This document shows positions 1 to 5,430 of a DNA stretch of 6,660 nucleotides, piece after piece. How positions within the stretch are numbered: position 1 is the stretch's first letter; each line of letters begins with the position of its first letter. The DNA is from an uncultured Eubacteriaceae bacterium (lineage in GTDB: Bacteria > Bacillota > Clostridia > Lachnospirales > Lachnospiraceae), in assembly GCA_945938055.1 (NCBI GenBank), contig CAMEUH010000137.1:1-6660 (forward strand), read 5' to 3'. The position numbers were made by a program, and so were the translations under genes. The notes below the pieces were generated by a model. The model worked only from the letters and a program-made list of their open reading frames with translations. It was not told the DNA's origin and did not search any database.

Positions 1-224
1 AGCATGCCGATCTGGTCTGCCTTGGTTCTATCAATGCTCTCACTGGAACGCCCTCTCCAATAATTGCCTCCACCAATTACAATTCCAATCTCCATGCCCT
101 TTGCAACCAGTTCTTTCACCTGTTTTGCAATATCATCAATAATCTCATCATTGTATCCCTTGCCTCCTGCATTGGCAAGTGCCTCACCACTTAGCTTTAA
201 AATGACTCTCTTATACTCTGCCAT
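1..224 (-). CDS. pyrH: UMP kinase (uridylate kinase), N-terminal part, cut by window edge
   Basis: Cytoplasmic enzyme that phosphorylates UMP to UDP with ATP in pyrimidine nucleotide synthesis; member of the amino-acid-kinase fold family. The 74 visible codons begin MAEYKRVILKLSGEALA, the family's N-terminal nucleotide-binding strand and loop (KLSGEAL). They continue with the glycine-rich GIVIGGGNYWRGR segment (about residues 47-59) and the IDRTKADQIGM segment at the window edge, matching bacterial PyrH closely. Roughly two thirds of the protein lies outside the window. The ATG at 224 is supported by an AAGGAGAA ribosome binding site 6 bases upstream. The start lies only 2 bases after the bactofilin stop, so translation is probably coupled to that gene. 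In most bacteria pyrH follows rpsB-tsf; here its upstream neighbour is a bactofilin, which is unusual. Product identity is nearly certain; whether this is the only pyrH copy cannot be seen. Confidence 0.96.
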   Translation of the reverse strand, partial: MAEYKRVILKLSGEALANAGGKGYNDEIIDDIAKQVKELVAKGMEIGIVIGGGNYWRGRSSESIDRTKADQIGM

Positions 225-226
225 AA

Positions 227-1735
227 TTAATTCTCCTTAAAAAATGCTGTTGGACTGACATCTGCATAACACTGTGAGCAGCGTCCTTCAATGGCTGCTC
301 CAATATTAATCTGTACAGACTTGGACTTAATGTCACCCATCACGATTGCGGAAGAATCTACCACAACCGGTCCCATCACATCAATATCTCCCTTTACGGC
401 GCCGGCAATGACTGCACTGGTACCGGTTACATTTCCTATGATAATGGAACCTTGTCCGATTTTAACGGAACCGCTGCTTACAATATTGCCATTAATGTGT
501 GCATTGTTGGCAAACAATTCACCCGCAGTAGAATTACCATAAATGTTACCGCTTACTACCAGCTTCCCTTTACAGCTAATATTTCCTTCCACGGTTCCCA
601 GAATATTGATGGAGCCTTCTGCTTCCAAATCTCCTTTAACCGTAAGTCCCTTGGTAATCAATGCAGTTTCATCACTATACTCATTTGCATCCTGCCCAGA
701 CGCCATATTTTCTGTCTGAACCGTATCTTCTTTTGTTTGTACTGCTTCTTTTTTCATTTCAACGTATTCTGCTGCCATACGTTCTTCTTTTTCTGTTTCC
801 ACTTTATCTTCCTCCAAATGCGGCATTACCCCGACTGGTGCTTCTTTTTCTGCCTCCAGCAGTTCTGCAGCCGGTTTCATTTCAGTCTCTGGCTGTTTCT
901 GTACGGACACCTTCTGAACCGGTGCTTTAGGCACCAGTTCCTCCTGCACCGGTTCTTCCGGTACCAATTCTTCCTGTACCGGTTTCTCCGGCACTGGTTC
1001 CTCTTGTACTGGTTCTTCCAGCACTGGCTCCTCCGGTACTGGCTCCTCCGGTACTTGCTCTTCTTGTACTGGTTCCTCTTGTACTGGCTCTTCCTGTACT
1101 GGCTCTTCAGATTCCTCCGGTATCGGTAATTCTTGTACTGTTTGCTTTACTTCATCTTTTACCGGCGATTCTTCTATCTGTTCTTCTTTTTCCATCTGCA
1201 CCGGAATTTCCTCAGCCACCGGCATGCTAAAAACATCTTCCGCCATGCCTGGTTCTTCATTATGTTCTTCCATAATCGGTTCTTCCTGCCACATTGGTTC
1301 ATCCAGGGTATTGACCATCACATCGTCCTCATCCGGATTTTGTGCATAAGGATTTCCATAATAGTCTTCTTCCATGAAATTATTTCCCATGTTCTGCCCA
1401 CCCTGGTCATATGGTATTGCTGACGAATCACTCAGTTCACTGGAATAAGATTTTACTAAATCAGCAATATCAATATCCAGGGTATTAACATATTCGTCTG
1501 ACGCATAATCATCTACAACAACTCCAAAATCATTCTCCTGTGTTTGTGTTGCATAATCTTCTTCCGTTTCAATATAATCGTCTTCGTCAAGATATTCTTT
1601 TTCATCTGCTTCTTTCTCAGATTCCTCAGGGATGTCTTTTTCCAGAATATCTTCTTCTGTAAGCATCTCTTCATCGGAAACAAGTTCTGTCACAGCCTGT
1701 GAAATTTCTTTTTTTAATTCATCAAAAAAGCCCAT
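227..1735 (-). CDS. Bactofilin (polymer-forming cytoskeletal protein) with a ~350-residue acidic N-terminal extension
   Basis: Bactofilins self-assemble into filaments through a right-handed beta-helix and scaffold cell-shape or wall-modifying enzymes at the membrane. The bactofilin domain covers about residues 355-490 of 502. It shows short repeated beta-strand units rich in Gly and Val/Ile (e.g. ITKGLTVKGDLEAEGSINIL, GNISCKGKLVVSGNIYGN, AVIAGAVKGDIDVMGPVVV). The rest is atypical: residues 1-20 form a plausible amphipathic helix (MGFFDELKKEISQAVTELV), residues 21-205 are strongly acidic and apparently disordered, residues 210-279 are a pentapeptide repeat (EEPVQ type), and residues 280-350 are Glu/Lys-rich. 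Typical bactofilins are only about 100-200 aa. A CSQC pair (Cys486, Cys489) sits near the C-terminus. The ATG at 1735 has a perfect AGGAGG 6 bases upstream. The gene starts 10 bases after the deacetylase stop and ends 2 bases before pyrH. Domain assignment is confident; the role of the extension is unknown. Confidence 0.93.
   Translation of the reverse strand: MGFFDELKKEISQAVTELVSDEEMLTEEDILEKDIPEESEKEADEKEYLDEDDYIETEEDYATQTQENDFGVVVDDYASDEYVNTLDIDIADLVKSYSSELSDSSAIPYDQGGQNMGNNFMEEDYYGNPYAQNPDEDDVMVNTLDEPMWQEEPIMEEHNEEPGMAEDVFSMPVAEEIPVQMEKEEQIEESPVKDEVKQTVQELPIPEESEEPVQEEPVQEEPVQEEQVPEEPVPEEPVLEEPVQEEPVPEKPVQEELVPEEPVQEELVPKAPVQKVSVQKQPETEMKPAAELLEAEKEAPVGVMPHLEEDKVETEKEERMAAEYVEMKKEAVQTKEDTVQTENMASGQDANEYSDETALITKGLTVKGDLEAEGSINILGTVEGNISCKGKLVVSGNIYGNSTAGELFANNAHINGNIVSSGSVKIGQGSIIIGNVTGTSAVIAGAVKGDIDVMGPVVVDSSAIVMGDIKSKSVQINIGAAIEGRCSQCYADVSPTAFFKEN
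231..238 (-). promoter_or_regulatory. Ribosome binding site of pyrH, inside the bactofilin gene
   Basis: AAGGAGAA reads on the minus strand 6 bases before the pyrH ATG. The same bases encode the last residues (Lys-Glu-Asn) of the bactofilin, so ribosomes finishing the bactofilin cover the pyrH start signal. This layout is typical of translational coupling. Confidence 0.85.
899..1108 (-). repeat. 15-bp tandem repeat encoding EEPVQ-type pentapeptides in the bactofilin extension
   Basis: Fourteen consecutive 5-residue units (residues 210-279) follow the pattern E-E-P-V-Q/P. They begin EEPVQ EEPVQ EEPVQ EEQVP EEPVP and decay to KAPVQ KVSVQ at the C-terminal side. The DNA repeats in 15-bp steps with many silent differences, so this is an old expansion, or one kept by selection on the protein, rather than a very recent slippage product. 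Such Pro/Glu/Val repeats usually form extended, flexible spacers. Confidence 0.92.
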
Positions 1736-1741
1736 CTGACG

Positions 1742-1747
1742 CCTCCT
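1742..1747 (-). promoter_or_regulatory. Ribosome binding site of the bactofilin gene
   Basis: A perfect AGGAGG lies 6 bases upstream of the ATG at 1735 and overlaps the deacetylase stop codon (TAG at 1748-1746). It fixes the bactofilin start and suggests coupled translation of the two genes. Confidence 0.9.
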
Positions 1748-2717
1748 ATTGTTTCTTGGTATGTTGAACCGGATAGGAATCCTCCGTTAACGGAAGTAAT
1801 GATACATCATCCATTTCCAGAAATTTTTCAATAATAATCGGCAATGCTGCAACCGTTGCATCCTTATTGCTTGCATCATGAAGCAGCACAACCGCCTCAT
1901 CATGCCGGATGGTTCCGCTTATGACATTTTCCGCAATGGTACTTGCAGGATAACCATTCCCTGTAGCATCTCCCGAAGATACATTCCAGTCAAAATATGT
2001 AATTCCCTGACTTTCCAGAAAACGAATGCACTCCTGTACATCAATATTCATCACGGTATTACTGGAACCTCCCGGAAAACGGTAAATAACCGGTTTAATT
2101 CCTGTTTTTTCCTCCAGAAATTCCTGCAGGGAGAGAACATCTTTCTGATAACTATCCATGTCCGCATAAATCTGATTGTACACATGGGTATAGGAATGCA
2201 TCGCCAGTGTATGTCCTTCATCCACAATCCGATTATACTTCCGGATAGATTCCTCGTCATCCTTTGCAACCACAAAAAAAGTTGCCTTGACATTATATTC
2301 TGCCAGAATATCCAAAATTGCATCCGTATTATCACTTGGTCCATCGTCAAAGGTAAGGTATACCTTACGCTTTCCATCATCGGTATTGTTCACGATTTCC
2401 GAGTCTAATGCTGCCTGATCCACATCATTGACTTCATACAGTTCACCATTCTGCTCTGGTTCCTCTTTTCCCATAATCATATCCGTGACATTTGGTTCCC
2501 CAGTCTGTTCATTGACTGCCGTAATGGTCTTTGCCGAGGCAGCCCGGAGCTGTTCCAGCTCCTTTTCCAGCATGACAACCTTAACCATCAAAAGTCCCGA
2601 CAATGCCGTTGGTACTGTAATACAAACAATCACAAGACAGATGATAATCTTCTTTATTTTGTTAATCCGCCTCCTGCGGCGGTTTTCTTCTTCTATGTTT
2701 ATCCTTGTAACTGCCAT
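1746..2717 (-). CDS. Membrane-anchored polysaccharide deacetylase (NodB-homology, carbohydrate esterase family 4)
   Basis: Predicted metal-dependent enzyme that removes N- or O-acetyl groups from a cell-surface glycan such as peptidoglycan. Numbered from the ATG at 2717 (323 aa): residues 13-23 are a basic cluster (RRRRR, KIKK), residues 22-46 one membrane segment, and 47-65 a short coiled-coil-like stretch (MLEKELEQLRAA). A linker follows, then the NodB domain from about 118. All five family motifs are present: TFDDGP (122-127, catalytic base and metal Asp), HSYTH (174-178, metal His pair), RFPGG (213-217), DWNVSSGD (243-250) and LLHD (278-281, catalytic His). It should therefore be active and face outside the membrane. 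The ATG at 2717 has GGAG 7 bases upstream; an earlier TTG at 2738 lacks such support. A promoter lies just upstream. It heads the deacetylase-bactofilin-pyrH run. The exact substrate cannot be told; a PgdA-like peptidoglycan GlcNAc deacetylase is one possibility. Confidence 0.94.
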   Translation of the reverse strand: MAVTRINIEEENRRRRRINKIKKIIICLVIVCITVPTALSGLLMVKVVMLEKELEQLRAASAKTITAVNEQTGEPNVTDMIMGKEEPEQNGELYEVNDVDQAALDSEIVNNTDDGKRKVYLTFDDGPSDNTDAILDILAEYNVKATFFVVAKDDEESIRKYNRIVDEGHTLAMHSYTHVYNQIYADMDSYQKDVLSLQEFLEEKTGIKPVIYRFPGGSSNTVMNIDVQECIRFLESQGITYFDWNVSSGDATGNGYPASTIAENVISGTIRHDEAVVLLHDASNKDATVAALPIIIEKFLEMDDVSLLPLTEDSYPVQHTKKQ

Positions 2718-2764
2718 GTTCTTTCTCCAGGTATTCAATCAAATACAAAACGATACGTATAAGT

Positions 2765-2793
2765 ATTTTACACTAAAAAAATAACTTTCACAA
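2765..2793 (-). promoter_or_regulatory. Probable sigma-A-type promoter of the deacetylase-bactofilin-pyrH genes
   Basis: On the minus strand a -35-like TTGTGA (2793-2788, 4 of 6 to consensus) is followed by a 17-base spacer containing a T7 run and a -10-like TAAAAT (2770-2765, 5 of 6). DNA upstream (2795-2822) is very A/T-rich, as in UP elements. Transcription would start near 2758, leaving a leader of about 40 bases before the ATG at 2717. It lies in the largest intergenic gap of the window, directly before the deacetylase. Predicted by eye. Confidence 0.6.
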
Positions 2794-2838
2794 CATGTTT
2801 ATAAAATTTATTTGTTTAAAATATCATCCAATCCAATT

Positions 2839-4161
2839 TCACTTTCCTTGCGGCGTTTCAAAATCAGCGCTAAGAGATGTTCCTGCCATACCGAATAAAT
2901 CATATGGTACGATTTCAACATGATACGTTTCTCCGGGCTTTAACCCACTGATAAGATATGTCTTTTGGGTTGCAGGAAGATACTGCGCAAAATCAGAATA
3001 CGTGTTATATTCTGTCATGCTGTTGTCTGACTTATTGAGAACACGGATGTTGTAAAATAAAACACCATCCTTGTCCGATGCATGGTTAAAGGTTATTTCT
3101 GCCTGATTGCTCTCCACATTTGAAAACTCCACACAGTCATCCGATGAAAACACCGGCGAATCCCCGGAAACATTCTTCCCGTTTTTGTAACAATAGGTTT
3201 CTTTGATACCGGCATATACCTCATGGCGCAGAATTTCCTCCGAATCCGGCATTTTATAGAGATTTCCCGTATTTAAATCCATCGTATAAATTACCGTCTT
3301 TCCATCTCCATACACTTCTACAATCCTGCACTGACTTACATTGCTGACAGCTGATGTGATGACCTCTGCGGAGGTATCATGCCCAAACTCCTGGTAGTTC
3401 ATTCTCATCTGAGAAACAACACCTGTATTCACATAAGTCGCATTAGACTGAAATATGCTTCGCACCGTATTGGCAGCACTGCCTGAGAAAGACGCAAAAT
3501 CAATGACATTATCATATTGCTCCAACAGCTGATAGATTGGTTCCGATTCCATGGTATACCAGTTTTCCGTACCATAAAAGGTATTTTTCAGTGCAGCATA
3601 CTGAAACACAAAGACCGGCTTTCCATTGGCTCCTGCCGCCTGTTCTAACTGCTGCTCCAGCCATTCCAGCTTCGTGGCATAGGAATCATAAATAGGAGAC
3701 AGAAAAATAAAACGATGTCCCTTAATCGAAAGACTATGATCCGTAATCTTTTCTTTAATCTCCGGGTCGTTCACTTCATCACTTTCTCCAACCTGAAAAT
3801 CCATTTCTCCCATGGTGGTATAAAGTCTGCTTTCTTTTCTCAACAGTTCATCCGCAATCTGTTCCACCGCATCAAAAGCCATCCTGCTCCCATCTCCGGT
3901 AACATTTCCATTTACAATAAACGCATCCACGTCATGATATTCATTCTGGTCTGCATAAGCATACACTTTTTCAATAAAATTACGCAACGCATTATTGGAT
4001 TCATCAAATACAAATGTTTTTGAAGTCACGGCAAATCTTAGAATGACTTTATCCTGATTCATCTCTTTCCTTTTGTCATGACAAAAACGTGCAGAAATTG
4101 CAAGAAGCAATACTGCCCCTATAAAAACGATTCCCCATTTAATACAATAATTTTTTTTCAT
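2839..4161 (-). CDS. Membrane-anchored calcineurin-like phosphoesterase homologue, probably catalytically dead, with C-terminal Fn3-like domain
   Basis: Numbered from the ATG at 4161 (440 aa). Residues 8-24 form a membrane anchor or signal segment; most of the protein should lie outside the cell. Residues about 38-255 follow the metallophosphoesterase layout: strand I (ILRFAVTSKTF), strand II (AFIVNGNVTGDG), strand III (LYTTMGEMDF), a hydrophobic strand before the usual catalytic His (PVFVFQYAALKNTFYG) and the distal loop (FSGSAANTVRSIFQSNATYVNTG). At each position where active enzymes carry metal ligands (D-x-H, GD, GNH, H, GHxH) the residues differ (SKTF, GN, GEM, QY, GSAA). The fold thus appears kept while catalysis is lost. 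The C-terminal ~90 residues end in a fibronectin-III-like pattern (LISGLKPGETYHVEIVPYD). The ATG at 4161 has AAGGTGG just upstream and gives a proper N-terminal anchor; a GTG at 4215 would add 18 residues overlapping a hairpin. It probably functions as a binding or structural protein. Confidence 0.78.
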   Translation of the reverse strand: MKKNYCIKWGIVFIGAVLLLAISARFCHDKRKEMNQDKVILRFAVTSKTFVFDESNNALRNFIEKVYAYADQNEYHDVDAFIVNGNVTGDGSRMAFDAVEQIADELLRKESRLYTTMGEMDFQVGESDEVNDPEIKEKITDHSLSIKGHRFIFLSPIYDSYATKLEWLEQQLEQAAGANGKPVFVFQYAALKNTFYGTENWYTMESEPIYQLLEQYDNVIDFASFSGSAANTVRSIFQSNATYVNTGVVSQMRMNYQEFGHDTSAEVITSAVSNVSQCRIVEVYGDGKTVIYTMDLNTGNLYKMPDSEEILRHEVYAGIKETYCYKNGKNVSGDSPVFSSDDCVEFSNVESNQAEITFNHASDKDGVLFYNIRVLNKSDNSMTEYNTYSDFAQYLPATQKTYLISGLKPGETYHVEIVPYDLFGMAGTSLSADFETPQGK

Positions 4162-4164
4162 GTG

Positions 4165-4171
4165 CCACCTT
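4165..4171 (-). promoter_or_regulatory. Ribosome binding site deciding the start of the phosphoesterase-like gene
   Basis: AAGGTGG (core AGG 6 bases before the ATG at 4161) supports starting at MKKNYC rather than at the GTG 54 bases upstream. The GTG has no comparable signal and lies inside the inverted repeat. Confidence 0.75.
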
Positions 4172-4178
4172 AATATGG

Positions 4179-4217
4179 ATGTGCACCACAATCCATTACT
4201 TTCATTGTGGTGCACAT
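4179..4217 (-). repeat. Perfect 14-bp inverted repeat (intercistronic hairpin)
   Basis: ATGTGCACCACAAT (4179-4192) and ATTGTGGTGCACAT (4204-4217) are exact reverse complements around an 11-base loop. On the transcribed minus strand the hairpin starts 4 bases after the TPR gene stop (TAG, 4224-4222) and ends about 7 bases before the ribosome binding site of the next gene. No U-run follows it in that direction, so it is not a classical terminator for these genes. It may protect the upstream mRNA end, tune expression between the two genes, or be a protein-binding operator. A T-run follows it only on the plus strand, where I see no gene. Confidence 0.85.
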
Positions 4218-4221
4218 TTTT

Positions 4222-5430
4222 CTATTCCTCTATAATCTTTTTATATGTATGAATCTTTCCATTAAATGTTCTTGTAATGGTCTTGGTATTCAACATGGAA
4301 TAGGTATTACTATCCGTTCCGCTCTTATAAACAAACAACTTCAAATCAACCGGATTGCCATCAACCGTTAAATTTGCTTCTCCATCCTTATATGTCAGTT
4401 TTACAATAATTGGATCTTCAAATCCGCCTTTACTATTGATGTCTTTATCATTGGAAGTCGTCCACTGATAACTTCCCACATGTTCCACATACTTTTTCAA
4501 GGTCTTAATGATTGTTGCAGTATCCTTATAATCCTTTGGAAGCTGTGCAAGCTTATCCATGGTTTCCAACGTAACTTCTGTCTCCATCTCTTTCAAAAGA
4601 GACTGGTATAATGCCTCATAATACTGCTCTTTTGCACCTTCATAATCATCGGCTTTTTCAAAATCTTCCATTGCCTTCTCATATTCCAGTGAGCGTAAGT
4701 AATTCATTCCTCTTGTATAATAGCACTCTTTTATCAGTACTGCGCTATCTTCATATTCTATTACGCTTTCAAAATATTGAATCGCATCTTCCAATGCTCC
4801 ACTATCCTTTAAGCGTTTTCCCTGCAGATAATTCAGTTCCGTCATCCGTTTTGCAGAATCTTTATATTCTTTCACCTTGGAAAAAGATTCCAGCGCCCGT
4901 TCATAGTCGCCAACCTCTGCCAGTTTCATACCATACTGATAATAAGAATCCTCTAACAATTTTTCGGAATCCTCATACCCCTTTGCTTCCGAAAGATAGC
5001 GGATTGCCCCTTCATATTCTTTATATTCATATAACGATGCACCATACTGATATTGAATCTTTTTCACCACATCTTCATCAAAAGCAACAGATGTGTCCTG
5101 AATCAATCTTAAAGCCTCAATATATTGCTGCTGTTCACAAAGACTTAATGCCCATCCATTGTAGCATTCAAGAATTTTTTCATCCTGATTGCCAAGCTTC
5201 TGGTATTCTTCGATTGCCTGTTCAAACTGACCAGCATCATATAAAGAGCCAGCATATGCTTTCTTCGCTTCTACCAGCAAAACCGGTGCATCTAAATAAT
5301 TTCCCAGACGGGTATATGCATTAATGGCATACTCATAATTACCATTCGCCATATATGCCGCCCCACGGTTGTATTCCGAATATTTCTTATATTTGTCCAG
5401 TGCCACGACTGCAATGACTGCCAGAATCAC
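4222..5430 (-). CDS. TPR-repeat membrane protein with C-terminal beta-rich domain; probable 3' half of a frameshift-split gene
   Basis: The 402-residue frame begins at a GTG that overlaps the preceding stop (GTGA). Residues 20-265 carry about seven tetratricopeptide units of 36-39 residues with a repeated G-x-Y/F-x-x-A-I-x-x-(Y/F) core and a Y-x-D-S/A loop (e.g. GDYERALESFSKVKEYKDSA, GALEDAIQYFESVIEYEDSA). These helical repeats serve protein-protein binding. Residues 290-400 form a separate, probably beta-rich domain (YVEHVGSYQW to HTYKK) shared with the gene at the right edge. Starting at the GTG leaves only half a membrane helix (MILAVIAVVAL). The same frame stays open upstream and completes it as GIAITLLIIVILAVIAVVAL, preceded by GRRKS. 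No ribosome binding site precedes the GTG. I therefore infer that the natural protein continues from the 290-aa frame upstream. The TPR part would lie outside the membrane by the positive-inside rule. Partner unknown. Confidence 0.85.
   Translation of the reverse strand: MILAVIAVVALDKYKKYSEYNRGAAYMANGNYEYAINAYTRLGNYLDAPVLLVEAKKAYAGSLYDAGQFEQAIEEYQKLGNQDEKILECYNGWALSLCEQQQYIEALRLIQDTSVAFDEDVVKKIQYQYGASLYEYKEYEGAIRYLSEAKGYEDSEKLLEDSYYQYGMKLAEVGDYERALESFSKVKEYKDSAKRMTELNYLQGKRLKDSGALEDAIQYFESVIEYEDSAVLIKECYYTRGMNYLRSLEYEKAMEDFEKADDYEGAKEQYYEALYQSLLKEMETEVTLETMDKLAQLPKDYKDTATIIKTLKKYVEHVGSYQWTTSNDKDINSKGGFEDPIIVKLTYKDGEANLTVDGNPVDLKLFVYKSGTDSNTYSMLNTKTITRTFNGKIHTYKKIIEE

Noticed and set aside
899..1108. 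15-bp repeats considered as a CRISPR or other non-coding array
   Set aside because: Units are contiguous, in frame, vary mostly at silent or conservative positions and lie inside a well-supported gene; there are no spacers.
452..1129. Long plus-strand open frame opposite the bactofilin gene, rich in Phe, Leu, Arg and His
   Set aside because: It is the antisense of the Glu/Pro/Val-rich extension, with no ribosome binding site, no recognisable domain and extreme composition; the minus-strand bactofilin explains the DNA.
2718..2738. TTG start at 2738 for the deacetylase
   Set aside because: The ATG at 2717 has GGAG at ideal spacing, and the extra residues would be encoded by the ribosome binding site itself.
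4162..4215. Upstream GTG start at 4215 for the phosphoesterase-like gene
   Set aside because: It would place the start within the inverted repeat without a ribosome binding site and bury the membrane anchor behind 18 extra residues; the ATG at 4161 has a good site.
4179..4221. The inverted repeat as an intrinsic terminator
   Set aside because: A T-run follows it only on the plus strand, where no gene runs; in the transcribed direction there is no U-run.
4611..5324. Plus-strand open frame of 237 codons opposite the TPR gene
   Set aside because: Antisense shadow of the TPR repeats; the regular minus-strand repeat pattern and codon use support the TPR frame only.
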